DNA of 64,000 nt from Sedimentitalea todarodis (lineage in GTDB: Bacteria > Pseudomonadota > Alphaproteobacteria > Rhodobacterales > Rhodobacteraceae): positions 1-64,000 of the forward strand of contig NZ_JASMWN010000011.1 of the NCBI RefSeq assembly GCF_032595355.1, read 5' to 3'. The notes below the pieces were generated by a model that made no database searches, was not told the origin of the DNA, and was given only the letters and a program-made list of their open reading frames with translations. The position numbers and the translations under genes were made by a program. Shown here one piece after another: positions 51,908-61,807 of this stretch; within the stretch, counting starts at the first letter, position 1, and every line of letters starts with the position of its first letter.

Positions 51908-52254
51908 TTGGGTCTCCTTGTTGTCGGCAAGGGTCTCTGCCCTGTCCGGTTTTTCAGTCAGCCTAGAACGGCCACGTGGCAGCGACAAGCCTGTCGGCGC
52001 GCCAGACCAAGCGCACGTTGCGGAAGCCTTCGGCCTGAATTTGCAACGACAGGGCGTTTTTTGCCCGTTGAGGGCCCCATTTCCCCTGAGCAAGAGATGT
52101 TGCACCGACAGGTGGTCGGGCCCGTGGCGGGCAATAATGCGCTGATCGGAGGGAATTCGGACCTTTCCCACGCCCCTGCACAAGCCTATAAGATGCACGG
52201 CTTGGCTCGGTACGAGTCGCAGGCCCAATTGCAGTAACCTACAGGACCACGTGC
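51908..52254. promoter_or_regulatory. non-coding region between the PA14-like gene and mreB
   Basis: 347 bp with no supported gene. It should contain the promoters for the PA14-like gene (minus) and the mre operon (plus). A TATAAG box at 52187-52192 could be the mreB -10 element, 63 bases before the start codon, but no good -35 was found. No stem-loop stands out. Confidence 0.4.
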
Positions 52255-53301
52255 ATGTCTATCTTCGGAATTTTTGGTGGCCTTTTTGCTGCAGACATGG
52301 CGATCGATCTGGGCACCGCCAACACGCTGGTCTATGTCAAGGGACGCGGCATCATCCTGAGCGAGCCTTCTGTGGTCGCCTATCATGTCAAGGATGGCGT
52401 CAAACGGGTGCTGGCGGTTGGTGAAGACGCCAAGCTGATGCTGGGTCGAACACCCGGCAGCATCGAGGCAATCCGGCCAATGCGCGAAGGTGTGATCGCC
52501 GACTTCGACACCGCCGAAGAGATGATCAAGCACTTTATCCGCAAAGTGCATCGGCGCTCGACGTTCTCCAAACCCAAGATCATTGTCTGTGTGCCGCACG
52601 GCGCGACGCCGGTCGAAAAGCGGGCGATTCGCACCTCGGTTCTGAGCGCCGGGGCCCGGAAGGCCGGGCTGATCGCGGAACCCATCGCAGCGGCCATCGG
52701 GGCGGGCATGCCGATCACCGATCCGACGGGCAACATGGTCGTGGATATCGGCGGCGGAACAACCGAGGTCGCGGTTCTGAGTCTTGGTGATATCGTCTAT
52801 GCCCGTTCGATCCGGGTGGGCGGCGACCGCATGGACGAAGCGATCATCAATTACCTGCGTCGCCAACAGAACCTGCTGATCGGCGAGAGCACCGCCGAAC
52901 GGATCAAGACCAACATCGGCAGCGCCAGAATGCCAGACGATGGGCGTGGCGCGTCAATGCAAATTCGCGGGCGCGATCTGTTGAACGGTATCCCGAAAGA
53001 ACTGGAAGTCACGCAGGCCCAGGTCGCCGAAGCCCTGACGGAACCGGTCCAGCAAATCTGCGAAGCGGTCATGACCGCGCTGGAAACGACACCACCGGAC
53101 CTAGCCGCGGACATCGTTGATCGAGGCGTGATGCTGACCGGCGGCGGGGCGCTTCTGGGCGATCTGGATCTTGCGCTGCGCGAACAAACCGGCCTCGCAG
53201 TTTCGATTGCCGATGAATGCCTGAACTGCGTGGCCCTGGGCACCGGAAAAGCTCTGGAGTTCGAAAAACAACTGCGACACGCGATTGACTACGACAGCTA
53301 G
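52255..53301 (+). CDS. mreB: rod-shape-determining protein MreB
   Basis: Bacterial actin that forms membrane-associated filaments and positions the elongasome. Actin-fold motifs: phosphate-1 AIDLGTANTLVYVKG, KPKIIVCVPHGATPVEKRAI, phosphate-2 MVVDIGGGTTEVAVLSLG and the adenosine-binding GVMLTGGGALLGDLD. The N-terminus MSIFGIFGGLF is a short amphipathic membrane anchor, as in other Gram-negatives. The 348-residue length is normal. First of mreB-mreC-mreD-mrdA-rodA. Confidence 0.97.
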   Translation: MSIFGIFGGLFAADMAIDLGTANTLVYVKGRGIILSEPSVVAYHVKDGVKRVLAVGEDAKLMLGRTPGSIEAIRPMREGVIADFDTAEEMIKHFIRKVHRRSTFSKPKIIVCVPHGATPVEKRAIRTSVLSAGARKAGLIAEPIAAAIGAGMPITDPTGNMVVDIGGGTTEVAVLSLGDIVYARSIRVGGDRMDEAIINYLRRQQNLLIGESTAERIKTNIGSARMPDDGRGASMQIRGRDLLNGIPKELEVTQAQVAEALTEPVQQICEAVMTALETTPPDLAADIVDRGVMLTGGGALLGDLDLALREQTGLAVSIADECLNCVALGTGKALEFEKQLRHAIDYDS

Positions 53302-53361
53302 GGCGCGCACCCTTTCCTAGCATGGACTGCAGGCGCAACAGGCGCTGCAAAAGAGGTTCCG

Positions 53362-54264
53362 TTGGCCAAGGACCGTTCACAACGCGACGACTATACCACC
53401 CCCCTGCGTCGGTTGCTGTTGGGGGTTCTGTGCCTGTGTCTGCTGGCGATCTTTCTCGTCTGGCGCATCGACAGCCCGCGCGTGGAACGCTTTCGCGCGC
53501 AGGTCACTGACATGGTGGTGCCCAACATGAGCTGGGCAATGGCGCCCGTCACCGGGACGATCAATCTGATCCGTGATTTTCAAAGCTACCAGCGGCTCGC
53601 CGAACAAAACCGCGATTTGCGCGATGAACTGCGCCAGATGCAGGCCTGGAAAGAAGCGGCGCTGCAATTGGAACAGGAAAACGCCCGTCTGCTCGATCTC
53701 AGCAACGTGCGCCTCGACCCACGCCTGACCTATGTCACGGGCGTGGTGATGGCGGATTCGGGGTCTCCCTTCCGGCAATCGGTATTGCTCAATGTCGGAG
53801 CCCGCGACGGCATCATCGACGGCTGGGCCGCAATGGACGGCATCGGGCTGGTTGGGCGCATTTCGGGGACTGGGGACACCACGTCACGGGTGATCCTTCT
53901 GACAGACGCGGCAAGTTCGGTTCCTGCAACGATTCAGCCTTCGGGCCAAGGCGCGCTGGTGGCGGGTGACAACTCGGCGGCTCCAATACTGGACTTTCTG
54001 GAAAACACCGATCTGGTCCGGCCCGGCGACCGGGTGGTCAGTTCCGGCGATGGTGGCGTATTCCCCGCAGGGCTTCTGATCGGACAGGTGGCTGCTGATC
54101 CTTCGGGTCGGTTGCGCGTACGGCTTGCCGCGGACTACGAACGGCTCGAATTCCTGCGGGTCCTGCGGCACCATGGCACCGAAACGATTTCAGACCCCGG
54201 CGACATCGTGACCCCGCTGGAGATTCGAAACACCGCGCAATCCGGAGACACCCCGGATGAATAA
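53362..54264 (+). CDS. mreC: rod-shape-determining protein MreC
   Basis: A 300-residue bitopic protein: basic N-terminus, one membrane segment (LLLGVLCLCLLAIFLVWRID), then a coiled coil (SYQRLAEQNRDLRDELRQMQ to about residue 110) and two periplasmic beta domains (VTGVVMADSGSPFRQSVLLN; GVFPAGLLIGQVAADPSG). It links MreB to PBP2 and RodA. It begins with TTG, supported by an AAGAGG site, and overlaps mreD by eight bases. The C-terminal tail TPLEIRNTAQSGDTPDE is probably disordered. Confidence 0.95.
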   Translation: MAKDRSQRDDYTTPLRRLLLGVLCLCLLAIFLVWRIDSPRVERFRAQVTDMVVPNMSWAMAPVTGTINLIRDFQSYQRLAEQNRDLRDELRQMQAWKEAALQLEQENARLLDLSNVRLDPRLTYVTGVVMADSGSPFRQSVLLNVGARDGIIDGWAAMDGIGLVGRISGTGDTTSRVILLTDAASSVPATIQPSGQGALVAGDNSAAPILDFLENTDLVRPGDRVVSSGDGGVFPAGLLIGQVAADPSGRLRVRLAADYERLEFLRVLRHHGTETISDPGDIVTPLEIRNTAQSGDTPDE

Positions 54265-54793
54265 CATCTCGCTTTCCCATACCTGGGCCATGCGCCTTTG
54301 GTTCCTGGCCCTGTGCGCAGTGATCATCTTCTTTCACCTCATTCCGCTGGAAACCACGCCGCGCCGCTGGGCGCCGCCTGATCTGTTGATCGCCTTCACC
54401 CTCGCCTGGGTGCTGCGCCGCCCTGACTATGTCCCCGCGCTCAGCATCGCGGCCGTTCTCTTGATGGCCGATCTGCTGTTTCAGCGGCCGCCAGGGCTGT
54501 TGGCGCTTTTGGTGGTACTGGGCTGCGAATTTCTGAAGAACCGGTCCGGCAGCCTCGGTGAAACCAACTTTGTCGTGGAATGGTTCAATGTCTGCGTCGT
54601 CATCGCGGCCATCACGGTTCTGGATCGGCTCATTCTGACAATGACGTTAGTGGACAGGGCGCCGCTGTCCCTGCATCTTATCCAGATGGTGCTGACAATG
54701 GCCATTTACCCGCTCGTGGCGCTGGTGACCCAGAGCATACTGGGTGTGCGCAAGCTCTCTCCTGGCAATTCCGATGGGTTAGGAACCCGCTGA
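54257..54793 (+). CDS. mreD: rod-shape-determining protein MreD
   Basis: A 178-residue polytopic protein with about five membrane segments (WFLALCAVIIFFHLIPL, LIAFTLAWVLRRP, SIAAVLLMADLLFQ, WFNVCVVIAAITVLDRLIL, MVLTMAIYPLVALVTQSILG). Part of the elongasome. The short PPDLLIAFTLAWVLRRPDY loop after the first segment is the best conserved region in the family. It overlaps mreC by eight bases and the following mrdA by one (TGATG), indicating a tightly coupled operon. Confidence 0.93.
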   Translation: MNNISLSHTWAMRLWFLALCAVIIFFHLIPLETTPRRWAPPDLLIAFTLAWVLRRPDYVPALSIAAVLLMADLLFQRPPGLLALLVVLGCEFLKNRSGSLGETNFVVEWFNVCVVIAAITVLDRLILTMTLVDRAPLSLHLIQMVLTMAIYPLVALVTQSILGVRKLSPGNSDGLGTR

Positions 54794-56736
54794 TGCGACG
54801 CAATCCCAGAGAACTCGACTCAACCCACCGCAAGATGAGCCGCCGAACGCTGGTTCTGGGCGGTGCCCAACTGGCCCTTGTTGGCGCATTGGGTATGCGG
54901 ATGCGCTATATGCAGGTCGAACAGGCCGATCAGTTTCGTCTGCTTGCCGAGGAAAACCGTGTCAACATACGGCTGATCCCTCCGGCACGCGGCGAGCTTT
55001 TTGATCGCAATGGCGAGCGGTTGGCACACAACTCGCCAAGCTATCGCATCATCATCGTGCCCGAGGACGCCGGAAACGTCGAAAAGGTCATTGCCGATCT
55101 GTCCCGTCTTGTCGAACTCGACGAGGAAGATCTGAACCGGGCACTTACGGAAATGCGCCGTAGCCCGCCATTTTTGCCGATCACCCTGGCCGATCAGGTC
55201 AGCTGGGAAGATATCAGCAAGATTGCGGTTAACGCTCCCGCCCTGCCCGGAATCACACCCGAGGTCGGATTGACCCGTGTCTACCCCCGCAGAGCGGATC
55301 TGGCGCATGTGATCGGATATGTTGGCCCCGTCAGCGACTATGATCTGAAACAGATCGACGATCCCGAACCGGTGCTGCGCATCCCGCGGTTCCAGATCGG
55401 CAAGGTCGGGCTGGAGGCCAAACGCGAAGACGTGCTGCGCGGCAAGGCCGGTGCCAAGCGGGTCGAGGTCAACGCCACAGGCCGGGTCATGCGCGAACTG
55501 GACCGCCGCGAGGGCCAATCCGGCGCCGACCTGCAACTCACCGTCGACGCCGACCTGCAAGGCTATGTGCAGGCCCGCCTGGGCGACGAAAGCGCTGCTG
55601 CGGTCGTAATCGATTGCGAAACGGGTGACCTGAGCGCGATCTGCTCTTCTCCCAGCTTTGACCCAAACCTCTTTGTGCGCGGAATATCGGTCGCCGACTA
55701 TCGCGGTCTCACCGAAGACCCCTATCGTCCCTTGGCCAACAAGACCGTGCAGGGTACCTATCCGCCGGGATCGACATTCAAGATGATCACGGCCATGGCA
55801 GCACTGGAAGAAGGGTTGCTAAGCCCCGGCGAAACAGTCTGGTGCCCGGGTCATCTTGAGGTATCCGGTCGTCGTTTTCACTGCTGGAAACGCGGCGGGC
55901 ACGGTCACGTGGATCTGAACACCTCACTCAAGCGAAGCTGCGATGTCTATTACTATGATGTCGCGATCAAGGTCGGTATCGACAAGATTTCGGCCATGGC
56001 AAAACGGTTCGGGCTTGGCGTGCGCCACGACATCCCGATGTCTGCCGTCGCCGAAGGACTTGCACCCAATCGGGCCTGGAAAGAGCGGGTACACAACGAT
56101 GCCTGGCGCATCGGCGACACCGCGAACTCGTCCATCGGTCAGGGTTTCATGCTGGCCTCGCCGCTTCAGCTTGCAGTCATGTCGGCACGGCTGGCGACGG
56201 GGCGTGCTGTGACCCCGCGTCTGGTCAAGAAGATCAACGGGATCGAGCAACCCAGCGGCGCCGGAGAGTCGCTGGGCATGAACGAAAACAACCTGCGGCA
56301 GGTGCGCCGCGGGATGTACGACGTCAGCAACAACCGACGCGGAACAGCCTATCGCAGTCGCATCATCGAAGATGCATATCGAATGGCGGGCAAGACCGGG
56401 ACGAGCCAGGTGCGCAACATCACCAAGGCGGAACGCGCCGCCGGCGTCATTCACAATCGTGACCTTCCGTGGGAACGGCGCGATCATGCGCTGTTCGTGT
56501 GTTTTGCACCCTTTGACAATCCCAAATACGCGGTCTCTGTCATCGTGGAACATGGTGGAGGCGGTTCAACCGCCGCAGCACCGATTGCGCGTGACGTCAT
56601 GTTGCAGGCGCTCTATGGCGATACACCGCCCCTGTCCGCCTATCCGGCAGCCGATCGCGGCAAGATCAAGGCACAGCAGGAACGGCTGCACAGGGAGTAT
56701 CCCGGTGTCGCGGCCCCGGTGAGTGACCGCGCATGA
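54793..56736 (+). CDS. mrdA: penicillin-binding protein 2 (elongasome transpeptidase)
   Basis: A 647-residue transpeptidase that cross-links peptidoglycan during elongation. It has a short cytoplasmic start, one membrane segment (LVLGGAQLALVGALGMRM) and a pedestal domain (RVNIRLIPPARGELFDRNGERLAHNSP). The transpeptidase motifs are STFK (Ser327, Lys330) in YPPGSTFKM, SCD (382-384) and KTG (534-536) in AGKTGTSQV. It overlaps mreD by one base and rodA by four. Zn-binding cysteines seen in some PBP2 proteins may be the CPGH and FHCWKRGGHGH region. Confidence 0.96.
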   Translation: MRRNPRELDSTHRKMSRRTLVLGGAQLALVGALGMRMRYMQVEQADQFRLLAEENRVNIRLIPPARGELFDRNGERLAHNSPSYRIIIVPEDAGNVEKVIADLSRLVELDEEDLNRALTEMRRSPPFLPITLADQVSWEDISKIAVNAPALPGITPEVGLTRVYPRRADLAHVIGYVGPVSDYDLKQIDDPEPVLRIPRFQIGKVGLEAKREDVLRGKAGAKRVEVNATGRVMRELDRREGQSGADLQLTVDADLQGYVQARLGDESAAAVVIDCETGDLSAICSSPSFDPNLFVRGISVADYRGLTEDPYRPLANKTVQGTYPPGSTFKMITAMAALEEGLLSPGETVWCPGHLEVSGRRFHCWKRGGHGHVDLNTSLKRSCDVYYYDVAIKVGIDKISAMAKRFGLGVRHDIPMSAVAEGLAPNRAWKERVHNDAWRIGDTANSSIGQGFMLASPLQLAVMSARLATGRAVTPRLVKKINGIEQPSGAGESLGMNENNLRQVRRGMYDVSNNRRGTAYRSRIIEDAYRMAGKTGTSQVRNITKAERAAGVIHNRDLPWERRDHALFVCFAPFDNPKYAVSVIVEHGGGGSTAAAPIARDVMLQALYGDTPPLSAYPAADRGKIKAQQERLHREYPGVAAPVSDRA

Positions 56737-57884
56737 GTTATCTTGAGCATAATGTCAAATCGACCCCGACCGGCCCGCGCAAGATGCTGCATATGAACTG
56801 GCCTCTGACGCTGTTGCTGATCAGTGTCGCGAGTGTCGGTTTTCTCATGCTCTATTCCGTTGCCGGAGGATCGTTCCAGCCCTGGGCCGAACCACAGATG
56901 AAGCGGTTCGCACTCGGTTTCGCCGCGATGATCATTGTCGCAATGGTGCCGATCTGGTTCTGGCGCAACATGTCCGTGCTGGCCTATCTGCTGGGCATCG
57001 TGCTGCTGATACTGGTGGCGACCATCGGGGAAGAGGGCAAAGGCGCGCAACGGTGGATCAACCTCGGGTTCATGCGTCTGCAACCCTCCGAACTGATGAA
57101 GATCTCACTGGTGATGGTCCTTGCCGCCTACTACGACTGGTTGCCCGCCAAACGCACCTCGCATCCGTTCTGGGTGTTTGTGCCCGTGGCCCTTATCCTG
57201 TTGCCGACAGCGCTGGTGCTGAAACAGCCGGATCTTGGCACCTCGATTCTTTTGCTGGCGGCGGGCGGTGGGCTGATGTTCCTCGCCGGGGTCCACTGGG
57301 CCTATTTCGCGGCCGTGATTGCCGCCGGTGTCGGGCTGGTTACGGCGGTGTTCGAAAGCCGGGGCACCGAATGGCAGCTTCTCAAGAACTATCAATACCG
57401 GCGCATCGACACGTTTCTGGATCCCTCAAGCGACCCATTGGGCGCGGGCTATCACATCACCCAATCCAAGATCGCCCTTGGTTCTGGCGGCTGGACCGGG
57501 CGCGGTTTCATGCAGGGCACCCAGTCGCGGTTGAACTTCCTGCCAGAAAAACACACCGATTTCATCTTTACGACCCTGGCCGAAGAGTTCGGATTTGTCG
57601 GAGGCTTTTCCCTGCTGACGCTCTATGCGCTGATCATCATTTTCTGTGTCTATACCGCCCTGGCCACGCGCGACCGCTTTTCGTCACTGGTCACATTGGG
57701 CATCGGTCTCAACTTCTTCCTGTTCTTTGCGGTGAACATGTCGATGGTCATGGGCCTTGCGCCGGTTGTCGGCGTTCCCTTGCCAATGGTCAGCTATGGC
57801 GGATCGGCGATGCTGGTTCTCATGGTCGCCTTTGGACTTGTGCACAGCGCCCATATCCATCGCCCACGCCAACAGAGACGGTGA
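56733..57884 (+). CDS. rodA: rod-shape-determining protein RodA (SEDS glycosyltransferase)
   Basis: A 383-residue SEDS polymerase that extends glycan strands with PBP2. About ten membrane segments, starting LTLLLISVASVGFLMLYSVA, and the family signatures RWINLGFMRLQPSELMKI, KQPDLGTSILLLAAG and the FLPEKHTDFIFTTLAEEFGF motif with its catalytic-region Asp and Glu. ATGA overlap with mrdA implies coupled translation of the enzyme pair. It closes the mre-mrd operon. The GhrA-like gene starts five bases after its stop. Confidence 0.96.
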   Translation: MSYLEHNVKSTPTGPRKMLHMNWPLTLLLISVASVGFLMLYSVAGGSFQPWAEPQMKRFALGFAAMIIVAMVPIWFWRNMSVLAYLLGIVLLILVATIGEEGKGAQRWINLGFMRLQPSELMKISLVMVLAAYYDWLPAKRTSHPFWVFVPVALILLPTALVLKQPDLGTSILLLAAGGGLMFLAGVHWAYFAAVIAAGVGLVTAVFESRGTEWQLLKNYQYRRIDTFLDPSSDPLGAGYHITQSKIALGSGGWTGRGFMQGTQSRLNFLPEKHTDFIFTTLAEEFGFVGGFSLLTLYALIIIFCVYTALATRDRFSSLVTLGIGLNFFLFFAVNMSMVMGLAPVVGVPLPMVSYGGSAMLVLMVAFGLVHSAHIHRPRQQRR

Positions 57885-57888
57885 TCTC

Positions 57889-58821
57889 TTGACCATCAAT
57901 ATCCTATTTGCCGCCAAGTCCGGACGCTGGGAGACCTATCAGGGTCCGTTGACCGATGCTCTTGAAGAGGCCGGCCTCGATTTCGACCTGCGCCCTGATT
58001 TTCCGCCCGAACAGGTCGACTATATTGTCTATGCCCCCAACAGCTCGGTGCAGGATTTCGGCCCCTTCACAAACCTCAAGGCGGTTCTGAATCTCTGGGC
58101 CGGGGTCGAGGACGTGGTTCACAACGATACCCTGACGGTACCGCTGGCGCGGATGGTCGATCATGGGCTCACGCAAGGCATGATCGAATGGGTGACCGGC
58201 CATGTCCTGCGCCATCACCTAGGCATGGACACCCATATTAACGGGCAGGACGGGCAGTGGCGTACCCAGGTGCCGCCGCTGGCCCAGGATCGCCCGGTTA
58301 CGATCCTCGGGATGGGCGCGCTTGGTCAGGCCTGTGCAGCCGCGCTGACCGCTCTTGGATTTTTCGTGACGGGGTGGAGCCGGAGCGAGAAAGCGGTGCC
58401 GCAGGTGACGACCCTTCACGGCACTGACGGGCTGCAATCAGCGCTCAGGACGGCTCAAATCTTGGTGTTGCTCTTGCCGAACACCCCCGCAACGACCGAT
58501 ATCCTGAACGCAGAAACGCTTGCCCAGCTGCCGCGCGGAGCGGTGGTGATCAATCCGGGGCGCGGGCCGCTGATCGACGATACGGCACTTCTGACGGCGC
58601 TGGACAGTGGGCAGGTGGGGCATGCCACACTGGATGTGTTCCGCACCGAACCCCTCCCCGCCGATCACCCCTTTTGGGCACATCCAAAGGTCACGGTGAC
58701 CCCGCACATCGCATCCGCCACCCGCGAGGACACCGCCAGCGAAGTGATCGCCGAAAATATCCGAAGGGGCGAAGCCGGCGAGCCTTTCCTTCACCTCGTT
58801 GATCGCACTCTCGGCTACTGA
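57889..58821 (+). CDS. ghrA: glyoxylate/hydroxypyruvate reductase A type dehydrogenase
   Basis: A 310-residue D-2-hydroxyacid dehydrogenase reducing glyoxylate or hydroxypyruvate with NADPH. The NAD(P)-binding site is TILGMGALGQACAAAL, with Ser/Arg after the second strand (GWSRSEK) as expected for NADPH. The catalytic residues lie in NPGRGPLIDD (Arg), DVFRTEPLPADHPFWAHP (Glu) and TPHIAS (His). It starts with TTG five bases after rodA, and no ATG is in frame nearby. It probably shares the mre transcript but has no evident link to shape. Confidence 0.88.
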   Translation: MTINILFAAKSGRWETYQGPLTDALEEAGLDFDLRPDFPPEQVDYIVYAPNSSVQDFGPFTNLKAVLNLWAGVEDVVHNDTLTVPLARMVDHGLTQGMIEWVTGHVLRHHLGMDTHINGQDGQWRTQVPPLAQDRPVTILGMGALGQACAAALTALGFFVTGWSRSEKAVPQVTTLHGTDGLQSALRTAQILVLLLPNTPATTDILNAETLAQLPRGAVVINPGRGPLIDDTALLTALDSGQVGHATLDVFRTEPLPADHPFWAHPKVTVTPHIASATREDTASEVIAENIRRGEAGEPFLHLVDRTLGY

Positions 58822-58831
58822 GCTGTTGGCG

Positions 58832-59635
58832 TCACGATTTCTGCCACCAGACCCCTGTGTGGTCGATCTTGTGAATCTCGTCGGTTATGCCATGTTCGTC
58901 GCGGTAGTCATGGATCGCCTCCCGGCATGCCTTGATCCCACCATAGTCGTCGACAATGACAAAGCCGCCCGGTGACAGCTTGGGATACAGCGCTGAAATC
59001 GCCTGAATGGTGGATTCATACATATCCCCGTCCAGTCGGATCAGCGCAAAATGCGGCACGTCCAGCTTGTGCAAGGTGTCCTTGAACCACCCGATGACAA
59101 ATTCCACCCGGTCATCCAGCAGATCATAGGCCGCGAAGGTCTTTTTGACGGCCTCGACGCCCACCGCCAACCGCCCGCGCGTGTGATACCGGCTGCCCTT
59201 GTCGGCCGGGAAATCGTCTTCGTTGGGCGGAGGCAGTCCCTCAAAACTGTCCGCGAGGTATACCTTGCGGTCCTCGACCCCGCGAAACTTCAACACACCG
59301 CGCACCATCGCGGATGCCCCGCCCCGCCAGACGCCGGTCTCGATAAAATCACCCTGCACGTCCTCGGCGATGACCCGGTCGGTCAGATGTGCCACGTTCT
59401 GGAGCCGTTTGATCCCGGCCATACTATGCCCGACAACCGGCCAGTCCCGCCCCTGAAACCGCTTTTTCCTGTCAAACGGGATCTTGTTGCCGCGCCGAAT
59501 GATTGTCCGATCCGCGCCATAGATCATGTCGGTGAGGCAATTCGCCATCAGGTCCACATACATCTCAAAGCCGGGGTCGGAGACCGACACCTTCTGCGGA
59601 TCCGCCACAGGGGCGATTTCGGTTTGATCCATCAT
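58832..59635 (-). CDS. TylF/MycF-type O-methyltransferase
   Basis: A 267-residue SAM-dependent methyltransferase of the TylF (macrocin O-methyltransferase) family. Evidence: GDFIETGVWRGGASAMVRGV (SAM site), the YLADSFEGLPPP block, and the metal/substrate region RLDGDMYESTIQAISALYPKL with VIVDDYGGIKACREAIHDYR. In Gram-negatives such genes usually methylate sugars of surface polysaccharides or glycosylated lipids. No glycosyltransferase neighbours are present, so the substrate is unknown. It lies downstream of the M3 peptidase gene on the same strand. Confidence 0.88.
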   Translation of the reverse strand: MMDQTEIAPVADPQKVSVSDPGFEMYVDLMANCLTDMIYGADRTIIRRGNKIPFDRKKRFQGRDWPVVGHSMAGIKRLQNVAHLTDRVIAEDVQGDFIETGVWRGGASAMVRGVLKFRGVEDRKVYLADSFEGLPPPNEDDFPADKGSRYHTRGRLAVGVEAVKKTFAAYDLLDDRVEFVIGWFKDTLHKLDVPHFALIRLDGDMYESTIQAISALYPKLSPGGFVIVDDYGGIKACREAIHDYRDEHGITDEIHKIDHTGVWWQKS

Positions 59636-59714
59636 TTGCTCTCCCGATCTCCTGCCGCGCGATAGTGATCGAATACCGCAGGATGGCTTAATCCTTTGAC
59701 AATCGTCACACCAT

Positions 59715-61727
59715 TCATGCGGCCAGCCCTCGCCCCTTCAACAGCGCCTCGACACCCGGCAACCGCCCGCGAAACGCCTTGTACAATACATCCGGCTCCT
59801 GCGATCCGCCCGCGGACAGGATATGCTGTTCAAGCGCCTGCGCACGCTCTGGATCAAACGCGTCTCCTGCCTCTTCAAAGGCGGCAAAGGCATCCGCATC
59901 CATCACCTCGGACCACATATAGCTGTAGTATCCGCTGGAATAGCCGTCACCGGCAAACACATGCGCAAAATGCGGCGTAGCGTGGCGCATTCCGATCGCA
60001 TGGGGCATGCCCAGAGCGTCCAGAACCTCGGCCTGTCGGGCCATCGGATCGGCAGGCGCGTCCCCTTCGTGAAATGCCAGATCGACCAATGCCGACGCCA
60101 CGTATTCAACGGTCTGAAAGCCCATATCGAACGTCGCGGCATCCAGCACCCTGTTCAGCATTTCCGCCGGCATCGGCTCGCCGGTTTCGGCATGCGTGGC
60201 AAATTCGCGCAGCACGTCGGGCACTTCGAGCCAGTGTTCGTAGAGCTGGCTCGGCAATTCCACGAAGTCGCGCGCCACCGAAGTGCCCGAAATGCTCTCG
60301 TAGGTTACATCCGACAACATCTGATGCAGGGCATGGCCGAACTCGTGAAACAGCGTGCGCGCATCGTCATAGGACAGCAACGCCGGATCGCCCTTTGCAA
60401 AGTTGCAGACGTTGATAACGATCGGGGCCTGCTCTTGCGGAAACTTCGCCTGCGACCGCATCGCAGAGCACCAGGCCCCCGACCGCTTTGATCCGCGGGC
60501 AAAGTAATCCCCGATGAACAGGGCCACGTGATTTCCGTTGCGCATCACCTCCCAGGCCCGGCAATCCGGGTGGTAGAGCGGCAGGTCAACGGCGCGGAAC
60601 TCCAATCCGAACAGACGGTGCGCGCAGGAGAATGCAGCCTCGATCATCCGGTCCAGTTGCAGGTAGGGTTTCAATTCGGCTTCGTCGAGATCATGTTCGA
60701 CCTTGCGCCGCTTCTCCGCATAGTAACGCCAATCCCAAGGCTCCAGCGATGCGTTCACCCCGTCGTCCTGCATCATCCGGGTCAGCACCTCGGCATCCGC
60801 ATCCGCACGTACCTTGGCCGGACCCCAGACCTCCATCAGCAGGTCGCGCACCTTGTCCGGCGACTTTGCCATTTCGGTTTCGAGCTTGTAGTCCGCGAAA
60901 CTCTCATATCCCAGAAGTTCGGCCCGTTCCTGCCGCAGCGCAAGAATCTCGGCCGCAATCGCGCGGTTGTCTGTCTTGCCACCGTTTGCACCCCGTGCCG
61001 CCCAGGCGGCAAAGGCCTTTTCACGCAAGTCACGGCGGGGCGAAAATTGCAGAAACGGCACGATGATCGAGCGCGAAAGCGTGACAACCGGTCCCGCGAC
61101 ACCTTTTTCCCGGCCAGCAGCATGTGCAGCTTCTATGGCAAATTTCGGCAGACCTTCCAGATCCGCTTCGCTCAACTCCATGTACCAGTCACGTTCATCC
61201 GCCAACAGGTTCTGGGTAAACTCGGTCCCCAGTGTCGCGAGCCGTGACTTGATCGCCTTCATCCTGACTTCCGGCTCTCCTTCCAGCGCCGCACCGGCAC
61301 GCACAAGGCCGCGATGGGTGAGCATCAGCACCCGCGCCTGCTCGTCCGTCAGGTCCTGTTCCTCCTTATGTGCCCACAGTTCCGAGACCCGCCGAAACAG
61401 CGCCTTGTTTGACGAAACATCGGAAAAATGCGCCGCCAGCTTGGGTGAGAACTCTCTCTGCAAGGCTTCGCGATCCGGATTGCTGTCGGCACCTGACACG
61501 GTGAAGAACACCGACAGAACCTTGTCCAGCGCTTCGCCGGCGGCCTCGAGCGCCTCGACCGTGTTGGCAAAACTCGGAGGCGCCGAGTTTGTGGCAATCG
61601 CCTCGACCTCGGCCTTGTGCGCCGCCAGTGCGGTTTCAAGTGCAGGCGAAAAATCGCCGTCAGAGATCGCATCAAACGGGGCAATCCGAAACGGTGTGTT
61701 CCATTCGGTCAGGATCGGGTTGGTCAT
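59715..61727 (-). CDS. M3 family metallopeptidase (oligopeptidase A/dipeptidyl carboxypeptidase type)
   Basis: A 670-residue cytoplasmic zinc peptidase degrading short peptides and signal-peptide fragments. The zinc site HEFGH is in ARTLFHEFGHALHQML, with the third ligand in the following SGTSVARDFVELPSQLYEHW (ELPSQ). The long N-terminal helical half (LTEWNTPFRIAPFDAISDGDF) is typical of the prlC/dcp group. The family does not distinguish the oligopeptidase from the dipeptidyl carboxypeptidase by these motifs, so no symbol is given. No signal peptide. It is 80 bp downstream of the MoeB-like gene. Confidence 0.93.
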   Translation of the reverse strand: MTNPILTEWNTPFRIAPFDAISDGDFSPALETALAAHKAEVEAIATNSAPPSFANTVEALEAAGEALDKVLSVFFTVSGADSNPDREALQREFSPKLAAHFSDVSSNKALFRRVSELWAHKEEQDLTDEQARVLMLTHRGLVRAGAALEGEPEVRMKAIKSRLATLGTEFTQNLLADERDWYMELSEADLEGLPKFAIEAAHAAGREKGVAGPVVTLSRSIIVPFLQFSPRRDLREKAFAAWAARGANGGKTDNRAIAAEILALRQERAELLGYESFADYKLETEMAKSPDKVRDLLMEVWGPAKVRADADAEVLTRMMQDDGVNASLEPWDWRYYAEKRRKVEHDLDEAELKPYLQLDRMIEAAFSCAHRLFGLEFRAVDLPLYHPDCRAWEVMRNGNHVALFIGDYFARGSKRSGAWCSAMRSQAKFPQEQAPIVINVCNFAKGDPALLSYDDARTLFHEFGHALHQMLSDVTYESISGTSVARDFVELPSQLYEHWLEVPDVLREFATHAETGEPMPAEMLNRVLDAATFDMGFQTVEYVASALVDLAFHEGDAPADPMARQAEVLDALGMPHAIGMRHATPHFAHVFAGDGYSSGYYSYMWSEVMDADAFAAFEEAGDAFDPERAQALEQHILSAGGSQEPDVLYKAFRGRLPGVEALLKGRGLAA

Positions 61728-61807
61728 GGCAATCTCCTTCTGACGCGCAAGCTATGAGGCCGTTGCGTCCGGGTCCAGAGGGCGACACAAGATTTCTGCC
61801 CGCGCGC